61,030 nucleotides of DNA from Acidocella sp. (GTDB lineage: Bacteria > Pseudomonadota > Alphaproteobacteria > Acetobacterales > Acetobacteraceae), in the NCBI GenBank assembly GCA_026224875.1, contig JAMFRU010000048.1:1-61030 (forward strand), in the 5' to 3' direction. Below, one piece after another: positions 25,082 to 34,247 of the stretch (position 1 is its first letter; each line of letters starts with the position of its first letter). The notes below the pieces were generated by a model. The model saw only the letters and a list, made by a program, of their open reading frames with translations, made no database searches and was not told where the DNA came from. A program made the translations under genes and the position numbers.

Positions 25082-28000
25082 ATGACCATCACGAGCGTCA
25101 CCAGCGGACAGACGGCGAACGGCATTGTGGTGAGCGGCGGGGATACGCAGGTCGTTATAGGTGGTGGGACCACCACCGGTACCACGGTGCTGAGCGGCGG
25201 TGAGCAGTTTGTTGCAAGTGGCTACATGAATGGGAGCGGGACCGCCAGCAGCACACTGGTGCAGAGCGGCGGCGTGCAGATCGTCGGTTTTTTCGGCACC
25301 GTAAGCGGCACTGAGGTGCAAAGCGGCGGGTATGAACTGCTCTCCGGTACCAGCGTCAATGATGTCATCGATGCCGGCGGGTATGAGGTTGTCTCCGGTA
25401 CGGCTACCAACACAACCCTGAATGGCATCCAATCCGTCCAGGGCTTTTTCAACAAAACGGTCTCAACCACCATCAACGCCGGTGGCCTCGAAATCGTCAA
25501 CGCCAATGTTTCCGCGCTTGACACCACCGTCAATACCGGCGGCATGCTGGTGGTAGCACCTGGCGATGCCGGGCTGGGCGACGAGAGCGGCGATGCCGAG
25601 GGCACGGTTTTATCGGGTGGCCTCGTGGTTTCAAGCGGGGTTGCGCTTTACACCCCCGGCACCGGCGGCACGGCCCAGGGCAATTCCGTCTCCGGCATTT
25701 CCGTGGCCTCCGGCGCGATTGAATTCGTCCTGCTCAACGGCACGGCCGATGCGCTCAATGCCGGCAGCGGCGGCACGGTGTATGTTTATTCGACAGGCGT
25801 CATCAGCGGCGCAAATATCGGTAGCGGCGGTTATGAGTTCATCTCCGGCGGCGGCGTTGCCAGCGGCACAACGATTAGCGGCGGTACTGAAACGCTTAGC
25901 GCAGGCGCGTCTTCCACCGCCGCCACGATTCGAGGCGGCTATCAGATCATCTCGGCCTCCGCCATCGCCTCGGGCACGGTGATCAGCACCGGCGGCTTCC
26001 AGATTGTCTCGGCCTTCGGCATTGCCTCGAGCACGGTGATCAGTTCCGGTGGCACGCAGGCCGTCTCCGGCGGCATCGCCGTCAACGCCACCGTCAGCTC
26101 CGGCGGCAAGGAGATTATTTATGCTGGCGGTGTTGCCAGCAAGACGAACATCAGCACGGGCGGCACGCAGACGATATCCTCCGGCGGCCGCGCCGTCAGC
26201 GCCACCATCAGTCTCTTTGCGGCGCAGACCGTCTCGTCCGGTGGCACGGCTACCGGAACGATCATCACCGAGGATGGGGCGGAGAACGTTCTGTCCGGCG
26301 GTACGGCGAGTGGCGCGGTCGTCCAGCAATATGGTGTGCTCAACGTGTCGGCCGGGGGCACCGCCAATGGTACTGTTATAAGCACCGGCGGCAATGCTAA
26401 TGTTTATGGTACCGCCAGCGGTACGGTTATCACCGGCAGTTATGCCGGGAGCGTGGTCTTCAGCGCCGGTCTGTATCTGTCCGGTGGCGCCGTTGCCTCG
26501 GCGACGACCGTAGGTGGCCAGGGGCTGGAATATGTGGGCACCGGCGCTAAGGCTCTCGGCGGCACCGTGTCCGCTGGCGGGCTGCTGCAGGTTATCGCGG
26601 GCGGCACGGCCAGCGGCTTTACCCTGCAGGCGGGCGGCGAAGCCTATGTGATGTCCGGCGCCGTGATCAGCGCGACGACACTCGCGGGTGTGAACGCGGA
26701 GTTGACGCTTTTGGCCGGCGGCACGGCGTATGGGACGAAACTGGCCGCGTATTCCTACGACCTTAACGCTGGCACGGCCAGCGGCACGGTGGTGTCGGGC
26801 GTGGCCACGGAATATGTCGAGAGCGGCGGCATATCCATCAGCTCGACGGTGTTATCGGCGGGGCTTCAGGCCGTTTCCGCCGGTGGCGTGACGAGCGGGA
26901 CGATTCTCAATGCCGGGGCCAAGGAAACCGTGACCAGCGGCACGGCCAGCGGCACGGTTGTGAATAGCGGCGCCACACTGGCGGGTAGCGGCGGGGCGAG
27001 CATTATTGCCGCTGCCGTCAATGGCGGTGCCGTAACATTGCAGTCCGGCGATACCAGTATTGGCACTGTGTTGAAGACCGGCAGCGAGACCGTGTTCTTG
27101 GGCGGTACGGCGAGCGGCACGGTTATCAGCAGCGGCGGCAATGAGATTGTGCACGGGCAGAGCGCGAATGATGTGATCAGTGCGGGCGGCACGGAAACCA
27201 TCTCGGCCGGCGGTGCTGCCAGCGGCACCAGCATTGACAGCGGCGGGATGGAGGTGGTGCTGAGTGGCGGTGCGGCCAGCAATATCACGGTGAATGCCGG
27301 CGGCACGCTGCTGGCGCTCGGCGGCACGGTAACGGGGGTTACTTCGCAGACCGGGGCGGTGGTGCTGCTGAGCGGCGTGGCCGTGGAACAGGCCAATGTT
27401 TTCACGTCTTTGGGCGGCACGACGACCGGTACGAATATCGGCAACGGCGTGGTTGAATATGTGCTGCAGGGCGGGGTTGCCAGCGGCTCGGTGATCAGCG
27501 GTACCGGGATTGAGCAGGTCTATGCCGGGGGCATCGCCGTCAACGCGAGTGTCATCAGTGGCGGCTATGAGATTTTGTCCGGCGGCACGGCCTCGGGCAC
27601 CAATGTGCTGGCGCATGGCAATCTGGTGGTAAGCGCCGGAGGTGTTACAAGCGGCGCGCTGGTGGCGGGGGCCGGCCGGGAAACCGTTTCGGCCGGCGGA
27701 CTTGCGCTGGGCACGGTGCTGGCCGCCGCGGGGACGCTGGCGACCGGCGCCGGCGGGACCGAGAGCGGCACCACCGTGAGCAGCGGTGCGGCCGATGATG
27801 TTTATGGCACGGCCAATGCCGCTACCTTGAATGGCGGTTCGCAGGTAGTGTTTGGCGGCGTTGTCAGCGGGACAATTGTGAACAGCGGCGGCACGCAGAC
27901 CGTCGACGGCGGTGTGGTGAGCGGCACCGTGGTGAACAATGGCGGCACCATCACTGTTTACGATCTCACCGTGGCTGGCACAATGCTCAATAGCGGCGGC

Positions 28001-29962
28001 ACGGGCGTTGTGATTTTTGGCGGCGCCGTGAGCTCGACCGTGGTCAGCAGCGGGGCTTCGCTCACCGTAAACTACGGCGCCATAGCCAGTAATACGCAGC
28101 TGCTGTCAGGGGGGAAGGAGACCACTGACGGCAAGGATTATAACGCGGCGATCGATGGCGGGACGCAGACGCTGGCCTATTTATTGCCGGGCTCCGCGGG
28201 CATTGCCTATAACGCGACGGTTGAGAATGACGGTATACAGAATGTAGCCTCGGGCACGGTGACGACCGGCACGATGCTCGGCAATGGCGGCACCGAGATT
28301 GTGTATGGCGGCGGCGATGCCGTGAACACGGTGGTGAGCAGCGGCGGCATGCTGGTTTTGTTCGGTGGTGCTGCGGCTACCGGCACCACCGTGCTGGATG
28401 GCGGCATTGCCGTCTCCACCGGCGTTGTTGTGCAGGATGCTTCAGGCCAGGTCACGGCTTATGCCAATCCGGCGGCGGGGATCGTGCTGACGAGCGGTGC
28501 GGTGGAGAGCGTTCTTTCGGGCGGTATTGCCAGCGGCAGCAATGCGGCGAATGCGGCGATCAACGTGCAGGCGGGCGGGCTGACGGCGGGGGCGGTGATC
28601 GGCGCCGGTGGTAGCGAAACGGTTTCCACGGGGGCGGCCGCCAGCGGCACGATTTTGAGTGCGGGGGGTGGTTTCAATGTTGCCGCCGGTGGTGTCACCG
28701 ATGGGCTGCAGATCGAGAGCGGCGTTCTTTTCTACACCTCTGCCGGGATGGTGGAGCGTAACACCGTGGTGCATGCGGGTGGCAGCGAAACCATCGTGAC
28801 GAATGAAGTGGCCTCTGGTACGGCCGTGCAGTTACAGGGTGGGGTGGAGGTGGAAGGCGGCACCATGAGCGGTGCCGTGATCAGCGGTGTGGTCAATGTC
28901 TTCGGCGGCAGTATGGTGGACGCGACGGTTTACCATGAGCTGAACGTTACGAGCAGCTTTAATGGGCTGACCGGCGGCACCGCCAGCGGTACGATTGTGG
29001 ATGATGGCGGTTACGAGACCATATCCGCCGGCGGGACAGATACCGGCACGGTGATCAATGCCGGCGGGACGGAGGTTGTGTCCTCGGGCGGCGTTGCCGG
29101 TAGTGTAACGATTGCCGGTGGCACGTTGAAGATACTGGCCAATGGGGCGGCGACCGGCACGGTTACGTTTGATGGCGCGGGCACGCTGGATGTTGCGGCG
29201 GCGAGCCTGGCTGCCACGATTACCGGATTTGGCGCCGGCGATGAGATCGACCTGACGGGGCTGGCATTCTCCAGTACCACAAGCGCGACAGTTACCAATG
29301 GCGAGCTGGTTATCGCCCAGGGCGGCGAAAGCTATACGCTGAATTTTGATCCGGCCGCGAATGGTAAGATATTCCACATTAGCAATGATAGTGTGGGTGG
29401 CACCGAGCTTGTGCTGTGCTTCTACCCAGGTACGCATATTGCCACGCCGGCGGGCGAGACCTTGGTGGAAGCGTTACAGCCGGGGGATTTGGTGAATACC
29501 GAGCATGGGCCCCTGCCCGTACGCTGGATTGGCGAGAGCCATGTCTCGACGCGGTTTGCCGATATGCTCCGTGTGCTACCCATTCGCATTCGGGCGGGGG
29601 CACTGGGCGGTGGTTTGCCGGTGCGGGATCTTCGCCTTTCGCCGGACCATGCGATTTTACTGGATGATGTGCTGGTGCAGGCGAGCGCGCTGGTGAATGG
29701 CAGTACGATCATCCGCGATGCGATGGTGCCTGAGGTGTTCATCTATTATCATGTTGAATTGGCAACGCATGAGCTGCTGCGCGCGGAGGGTGTGAAGGCG
29801 GAGAGTTTTGTCGATAATGCCGAGCGCATGCATTTTCAGAACTGGCAGGAGCGCGAGGTGCCGGCGTTGCCGATTACGGAAATGCCGTACCCGCGTGCGA
29901 AGGCCGCGCGGCAGGTGCCGCGGGGCATTATCGAGCGGTTGGCGGGGCGGAAGGCTTCTTAG
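25082..29962 (+). CDS. AIDA-type repeat surface protein with C-terminal Hint domain
   Basis: In this 1626-residue protein, residues 1 to about 1370 are imperfect repeats of roughly 18-20 residues built on GTASGTVVSSGG-like units. These are AIDA repeats, which fold as a beta-helix. Residues about 1375-1445 form a closing module (ATITGFGAGDEIDLTGL). Residues 1446-1626 are a Hint domain of the Hint_2 type beginning at C1446 (CFYPGTHIATPAGE), with SPDHAIL and TIIRDAMVPEVFIYYH. Hint domains can cleave the chain before that Cys. I see no signal peptide and no autotransporter barrel, so the export route is unknown. No type I secretion genes are nearby. Its first quarter has a different base skew from the rest. 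Confidence 0.9.
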   Translation: MTITSVTSGQTANGIVVSGGDTQVVIGGGTTTGTTVLSGGEQFVASGYMNGSGTASSTLVQSGGVQIVGFFGTVSGTEVQSGGYELLSGTSVNDVIDAGGYEVVSGTATNTTLNGIQSVQGFFNKTVSTTINAGGLEIVNANVSALDTTVNTGGMLVVAPGDAGLGDESGDAEGTVLSGGLVVSSGVALYTPGTGGTAQGNSVSGISVASGAIEFVLLNGTADALNAGSGGTVYVYSTGVISGANIGSGGYEFISGGGVASGTTISGGTETLSAGASSTAATIRGGYQIISASAIASGTVISTGGFQIVSAFGIASSTVISSGGTQAVSGGIAVNATVSSGGKEIIYAGGVASKTNISTGGTQTISSGGRAVSATISLFAAQTVSSGGTATGTIITEDGAENVLSGGTASGAVVQQYGVLNVSAGGTANGTVISTGGNANVYGTASGTVITGSYAGSVVFSAGLYLSGGAVASATTVGGQGLEYVGTGAKALGGTVSAGGLLQVIAGGTASGFTLQAGGEAYVMSGAVISATTLAGVNAELTLLAGGTAYGTKLAAYSYDLNAGTASGTVVSGVATEYVESGGISISSTVLSAGLQAVSAGGVTSGTILNAGAKETVTSGTASGTVVNSGATLAGSGGASIIAAAVNGGAVTLQSGDTSIGTVLKTGSETVFLGGTASGTVISSGGNEIVHGQSANDVISAGGTETISAGGAASGTSIDSGGMEVVLSGGAASNITVNAGGTLLALGGTVTGVTSQTGAVVLLSGVAVEQANVFTSLGGTTTGTNIGNGVVEYVLQGGVASGSVISGTGIEQVYAGGIAVNASVISGGYEILSGGTASGTNVLAHGNLVVSAGGVTSGALVAGAGRETVSAGGLALGTVLAAAGTLATGAGGTESGTTVSSGAADDVYGTANAATLNGGSQVVFGGVVSGTIVNSGGTQTVDGGVVSGTVVNNGGTITVYDLTVAGTMLNSGGTGVVIFGGAVSSTVVSSGASLTVNYGAIASNTQLLSGGKETTDGKDYNAAIDGGTQTLAYLLPGSAGIAYNATVENDGIQNVASGTVTTGTMLGNGGTEIVYGGGDAVNTVVSSGGMLVLFGGAAATGTTVLDGGIAVSTGVVVQDASGQVTAYANPAAGIVLTSGAVESVLSGGIASGSNAANAAINVQAGGLTAGAVIGAGGSETVSTGAAASGTILSAGGGFNVAAGGVTDGLQIESGVLFYTSAGMVERNTVVHAGGSETIVTNEVASGTAVQLQGGVEVEGGTMSGAVISGVVNVFGGSMVDATVYHELNVTSSFNGLTGGTASGTIVDDGGYETISAGGTDTGTVINAGGTEVVSSGGVAGSVTIAGGTLKILANGAATGTVTFDGAGTLDVAAASLAATITGFGAGDEIDLTGLAFSSTTSATVTNGELVIAQGGESYTLNFDPAANGKIFHISNDSVGGTELVLCFYPGTHIATPAGETLVEALQPGDLVNTEHGPLPVRWIGESHVSTRFADMLRVLPIRIRAGALGGGLPVRDLRLSPDHAILLDDVLVQASALVNGSTIIRDAMVPEVFIYYHVELATHELLRAEGVKAESFVDNAERMHFQNWQEREVPALPITEMPYPRAKAARQVPRGIIERLAGRKAS

Positions 29963-31390
29963 TTACAGCTTTACCAGTGTGCGGACTGTGGAGAGGCGTT
30001 CGGCCACATGTTCCGCGACGGCGTTGGGCTGGGCTGCGACCTGCGGCAGGCCCATCAGCTCGCCATATTGCGCGCGGGCCAGGGGGCCGACGACCAGTAA
30101 TGTGGGTTCGCTGAGGCCCTGCGCGTTGATGACGTGGCCGTGAGGATCAACCTTGACGCCGAGGCCGAATTCATCGGCGCGCAGCAGCTCCTGCTGGGCC
30201 AGACTGGTTAGAACGGGATTGGCGCTGACGACGCTGCCATGCGCGGGGCCGGTGGTGATGACGACATGCTGCACGGTTATTTGCTCCTCACCTGTGCGGC
30301 GGCGGGGGCGCAGGGTGATGTTGATGCGATCGCCTTGCCGTTGTGCCGAAGCAAGGGATGCTGCGAGCACGCGCAGGGAGCCGTCGTGCTGTCTGTCTTC
30401 CAGTATCTTTTCGATTTGCGGGGCGATGCGATAGCGATGCGCATCCCAGAAGACGCGCAGATGGCGCAGGAGGCGGCGGCGCTCGGTGGCGCTGAAATTT
30501 CGCCATAGGGCCTGGCCGTTGGCGCGGATATCGTCGAACACGGCTTGCCAGGGCAGGTTGTTTTCGGCGGCTATGGCGATTTGCGCGCGCACCAGATGGG
30601 TCAGGCTTGATACGCTGTGCGGCAGTTCATGCTGTGCCAGCCAGTTGTAGGGCGTTGGCACGGGGATTTTGGCATGGCCGCGCGGCAACAGGCCGCGGCG
30701 GGAGAAGGCGGTGATGTGGCCTTGGTGGCCGCCTCGCGTGAGAGACGCTACGACATCGGCCATGCTCAGCCCTGTGCCGATGATGAGCACGGCATCGTCG
30801 GGGGCGATGGCCTCCAGCGCGCCGGGCGCCCAGGGGTTGGCGATAAGGGCGGGATCTGTGCCGAGCTGGCTGGTGATGAGGGCCGGTGGATTTGGCGGCG
30901 GGTGGCTGGTGGCGAGGACGACGATATCGGCGGTGAGATGGCCGCCTTGGGCGAGCTGGATTGTGTAGCCGGAGGCATTGCGGCGCACGGATTGGGCCGT
31001 GTCGCGCACATGCTCGATGGTGACGCCGGGGCGGGCGTTGCGCCGGCTGGCGACGAGCTGCGCCACATAGCGGCCGAAGGCGGCGCGGCGGGGGTAGGCG
31101 CTGCCGTCGTGCCATAGCGCATCGGGGTCGGCCGCAAGCTCATCGCCATTGCGGAACCAATCGTCGAAATCATTCGGTTGGTCGGGGAACAGGATCATGC
31201 GGCTGGCCGGCACGTTGATGCGATGTGCGGGGTCCGGCGTTGAGTAGGCGACGCCGCCGCCGAGCATGGCCCGCGGTTCGACGACGGAAATGGCGACCGG
31301 ATGGGCGCTGTGCCGGGCCAGCTGGGCGGCGAAAAATGCGCCGCAGAAGCCGCCGCCGATGATTGTGACGCGGGTGGGGGTGTCGCTCAA
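29963..31390 (-). CDS. FAD/NAD(P)-binding protein (YdhS-like)
   Basis: This 475-residue protein begins with a dinucleotide-binding fold VTIIGGGFCGAFFAAQL (residues 8-24). The pattern GGGVAYSTPDPAHRINVPASRM matches FAD-NAD(P)-binding proteins of the PF13454 type. The later IGTGLSMADVV near 205 is a second nucleotide motif. Some relatives are hydroxylases or oxidases of unknown substrate. The only usable start is TTG 31390, because an in-frame stop lies just upstream. No ribosome site is clear. It lies tail to tail against the AIDA-Hint gene with no space between. Confidence 0.85.
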   Translation of the reverse strand: MSDTPTRVTIIGGGFCGAFFAAQLARHSAHPVAISVVEPRAMLGGGVAYSTPDPAHRINVPASRMILFPDQPNDFDDWFRNGDELAADPDALWHDGSAYPRRAAFGRYVAQLVASRRNARPGVTIEHVRDTAQSVRRNASGYTIQLAQGGHLTADIVVLATSHPPPNPPALITSQLGTDPALIANPWAPGALEAIAPDDAVLIIGTGLSMADVVASLTRGGHQGHITAFSRRGLLPRGHAKIPVPTPYNWLAQHELPHSVSSLTHLVRAQIAIAAENNLPWQAVFDDIRANGQALWRNFSATERRRLLRHLRVFWDAHRYRIAPQIEKILEDRQHDGSLRVLAASLASAQRQGDRINITLRPRRRTGEEQITVQHVVITTGPAHGSVVSANPVLTSLAQQELLRADEFGLGVKVDPHGHVINAQGLSEPTLLVVGPLARAQYGELMGLPQVAAQPNAVAEHVAERLSTVRTLVKL

Positions 31391-31700
31391 ATCGCTAACT
31401 CAGCCCGCGATGCGGGGCAGATGAAAGGGCACTTAATTGGTCGGTCATCGGGACTTCCTGCGAGTGTGAGCCACAATACTCTATCACGACACTATAGTAA
31501 AATTCGCATGGGTGGACGGATAGAATGAATTTATAAAGTATTGTTTAATATATATATTATGGTGGCATTGCCCTCTGGCCATGGCTTTACAGGAGCGGCT
31601 ACTGTTAGGATATGGCTAGCTTAAGAACTCATATCACTTGTTATATAGAGTTTATGTTATATAAGCGGCACGTCACCCAAGTTCAGGAAGCAGAGTTATA
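31391..31700 (+). promoter_or_regulatory. AT-rich promoter region of the sulfonate operon
   Basis: This 310-nt spacer contains no gene I can support and is the most AT-rich stretch in the window, notably near 31530-31560. TGTTATATA occurs at 31639-31647 and 31655-31663. TTATATA (31641-31647) and TATATAA (31658-31664) also form an inverted repeat with a 10-nt spacer. These lie about 40-60 nt before the SsuA-like start and could be a regulator site such as for a CysB/Cbl-type protein. AGGAAG is seen near 31685. Confidence 0.5.
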
Positions 31701-32681
31701 ATGAAAGCAAAATTTTTCGCGCGGGCAGCCATCGCGGCCGCTGTTGTTCTCGGTGTTGCCGCCGCCCCTGCCCCGTCCCGCGCCGATGGCGTGAGTACGG
31801 TGGGGATTTCCTATGCCTATTACGATCCGGTGAGTCTGGTGCTGAAGGATAAGGGGTATCTTCAGGCAGCACTCGGCCCGAATGTTACCATCAACTGGGT
31901 GCTGAGCCAGGGCAGCAACAAGGCGCTTGAGTTTTTGCGCGGCAACTCCATTCAGTTTGGCCAGACGGCGGGTTCCGCGGCATTGCTGGGCAAGGCCAAT
32001 GGCGCGCCGGTGCAGGCCATCGGCGTGAGCACCAATGCGGAATGGACGGCGATTGTCGTGCCGGCGAATTCGCCGATAAAGACTCTGGCGGATTTGAAGG
32101 GCAAGAAAGTGGCGGCGACGCCGGGGACTGATCCGTATATTTTCCTGCTGCGCGCACTGGCGACGGTGGGGCTGACGGGCAATGACATCACTTTGGTGCC
32201 GTTGCAGCATCCTTTAGGGCGCCAGGCGCTGAATGCCGGGCAGGTTGATGCCTGGGCCGGGCTAGACCCTTTCATGGCCGAGGCACAGCTGCAGGACCAT
32301 GATGTGCTGGTCTACCGCAACCCCGCGCTGATAACGCCGGGCGTGCTGCTGACGCGCACGGATTTTGAGGCGGCGCATCCCGAGGTGGTGAAGCAGGTGT
32401 TGCAAGCCTATGCCAAGGCGCGTGAATGGGCGGTGGCAAACCCCAAGGAGACAGCTGCGATTCTTGCGAAAGAGTCGAACCTATCCCTGGATGTCGCCGC
32501 GTTGCAGCTGAGCCGCTCGCATCTCGCCGGTGAGGCAATTACGCCGGCGGATCAGGAGAAGATTCTGGGGGCCGGTCCGGCGTTGCAGGCCAGCGGTAAA
32601 TTATCCGCTGGGGCTGATTTGCCGGCGGCCGAGAAGGGGCTGTTCAATACCTCGTTCACCACGGGCCTTGGGCTGAAATAA
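31701..32681 (+). CDS. Sulfonate-type ABC transporter, periplasmic binding protein
   Basis: This 326-residue protein has a signal peptide, a basic start (MKAKFFARAA) followed by an alanine-rich core ending near AAPAPSRADG. A periplasmic binding domain of the SsuA/TauA type follows. Typical blocks are SQGSNKALEFLRGNSIQFGQ, NSPIKTLADLKGKKVAATPGTDP (given in two halves in the protein near residues 115-137) and AGQVDAWAGLDPF. It would capture aliphatic sulfonates or similar anions. The permease begins 4 nt after the stop. Specificity is inferred: nitrate, thiamine-precursor and other substrates share this fold. Confidence 0.88.
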   Translation: MKAKFFARAAIAAAVVLGVAAAPAPSRADGVSTVGISYAYYDPVSLVLKDKGYLQAALGPNVTINWVLSQGSNKALEFLRGNSIQFGQTAGSAALLGKANGAPVQAIGVSTNAEWTAIVVPANSPIKTLADLKGKKVAATPGTDPYIFLLRALATVGLTGNDITLVPLQHPLGRQALNAGQVDAWAGLDPFMAEAQLQDHDVLVYRNPALITPGVLLTRTDFEAAHPEVVKQVLQAYAKAREWAVANPKETAAILAKESNLSLDVAALQLSRSHLAGEAITPADQEKILGAGPALQASGKLSAGADLPAAEKGLFNTSFTTGLGLK

Positions 32682-32685
32682 CCCC

Positions 32686-33468
32686 ATGCATTGGCTGGGC
32701 AAAACGCAGTGGCTGATCGGGTTGATTGTGCCCGTGATGCTGCTGGCGCTGTGGCAGATCGTAGCCGCAGCGGGGTGGGCGCCGCCTTCGGTGCTGCCCT
32801 CGCCGGTGCTGGTGATAAATACGCTGGTGGCCATGGCCACCAGCGATGAGCTGGTGGAGGCCGTGCGCGCCACCGGGTTTCGCATGGCGTCCGGCTTTGC
32901 GCTGGGGGCCGGTGTGGCGACGGTGCTGGGCGGGCTGTGCGGTGCGTCGCGGTTTGTGCGGGCGTTGCTTGATCCGCTGATCCAGGCGCTGCGTAGCGTG
33001 CCTTCGCTGGCCTGGGTGCCGTTGTTCATTCTGTGGCTGGGGATATTTGAGGCGTCCAAAATAACCTTGGTGGCGGTTGGGGTGTTCTTTCCGGTGTATC
33101 TCAATTTGGTGAGCGGTATTGCCAATGTGGACCGCAAGCTGCTCGAAGTCGGGCGGGTGCATGGTTATTCGCCGTTGCGGCGGCTGCTGCGGATTCAATT
33201 GCCGGCCGCCCTGCCCTCTTATGTTGTGGGTTTACGCGGCGGGCTGGGGCTGGGCTGGATGTTTGTGGCGGCGGCCGAACTGCTGGGTGCGACCAACGGG
33301 CTTGGGTTTATATTGGATGATGGCGAGCAAACCGGCAGGCCGGAGCGTGTGCTGGCGGCGTTGCTGCTGTTCGGCATATGCGGCAAGGCGACCGATTGGG
33401 CGCTGGCCGGTGTGGGGCGGGCGGCGGTGTCCTGGCAGGATATTGATGCGCAGGCTGGAAAAAACTGA
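32686..33468 (+). CDS. Sulfonate-type ABC transporter, permease
   Basis: This 260-residue inner-membrane protein has about six hydrophobic segments and the SsuC/TauC-type layout. The EAA loop is visible as VHGYSPLRRLLRIQLPAALP near residue 165, the site of contact with the ATPase. The start is 4 nt after the binding-protein stop. The ATPase gene begins inside its own stop (TGATG). It forms the importer channel with a second copy of itself. Confidence 0.92.
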   Translation: MHWLGKTQWLIGLIVPVMLLALWQIVAAAGWAPPSVLPSPVLVINTLVAMATSDELVEAVRATGFRMASGFALGAGVATVLGGLCGASRFVRALLDPLIQALRSVPSLAWVPLFILWLGIFEASKITLVAVGVFFPVYLNLVSGIANVDRKLLEVGRVHGYSPLRRLLRIQLPAALPSYVVGLRGGLGLGWMFVAAAELLGATNGLGFILDDGEQTGRPERVLAALLLFGICGKATDWALAGVGRAAVSWQDIDAQAGKN

Positions 33469-34247
33469 TGGCACATGAAATTCATATCGATGAACTGCGC
33501 AAAACCTATGGCGGGAAGCCGGTGCTGGGGCCGGTTAGCCTGACGCTGGAGGCCGGGACCATTACCGCGATTATTGGGCGCAGCGGCTGCGGCAAGACCA
33601 CGCTGCTGCGCTGCCTAGGCGGGTTGGAAGAGGCCAGTGCGGGACGGATTACCATTGGTGACGGCAGGCTGGCGCGGCGCGAGATCGGCTATGTGTTTCA
33701 GGAGCCGCGTTTGATGCCGTGGCTGAATGTGGCGCGGAATACCGGATTTGGCGTTGAAGGTGCCACGAAGCGGCAGGCGGTGGCGGAAGCGTTGGAGATT
33801 GTGGGTTTGACGGCGGCGGCTTCTTTGTTGCCCAAGCAGCTTTCCGGCGGCATGGCGCAGCGTGTGGCGCTGGCGCGCGCTTTGGCGCCCCGGCCGGAAG
33901 TGCTGTTGCTGGATGAGCCGTTCAGCGCGCTGGACCCATTCAGCCGCGAGCAGATGCAGGAGCATTTGTTGCACCTGCATGCGCATTACGGGGCGACGAT
34001 GGTTCTTATCACGCATGATATGGATGAGGCGCTGGCGCTGGCGCACCGGATTATTGTGCTGACAGGGCCGCCGGGCATTGTGGCGGGGGATTTGCGGCCG
34101 GATCTGCCAAAACCGGTGGACCGCAGCGCGCTGGCGTTTTTCGAATGGAAGCGGCGGTTGACGCGGCTGCTTGCTGGCCAGGTGGATGATTCTCAATTAG
34201 TGCTGGACGAAAAGCCCGATCTGGCACGGCAACGGCTGGCGATATGA
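33468..34247 (+). CDS. Sulfonate-type ABC transporter, ATP-binding subunit
   Basis: This 259-residue ABC ATPase of the SsuB/TauB type has Walker A GRSGCGKTT near residue 38, the Q-loop YVFQEPRLMPWLNV, signature LSGGMAQRVALARAL, and Walker B VLLLDEPFSALD followed by the H-loop ITHDMDEAL. The start shares one base with the permease stop. Its own stop overlaps the next start by ATGA, so four genes are tightly coupled. It drives import of the sulfonate-like ligand. Confidence 0.93.
   Translation: MAHEIHIDELRKTYGGKPVLGPVSLTLEAGTITAIIGRSGCGKTTLLRCLGGLEEASAGRITIGDGRLARREIGYVFQEPRLMPWLNVARNTGFGVEGATKRQAVAEALEIVGLTAAASLLPKQLSGGMAQRVALARALAPRPEVLLLDEPFSALDPFSREQMQEHLLHLHAHYGATMVLITHDMDEALALAHRIIVLTGPPGIVAGDLRPDLPKPVDRSALAFFEWKRRLTRLLAGQVDDSQLVLDEKPDLARQRLAI

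Noticed and set aside
25082-29400. Possible CRISPR-like or tandem DNA repeats
   Set aside because: The repetition is at protein level (AIDA units) with variable spacing and diverged DNA. There is no constant repeat-spacer pattern.
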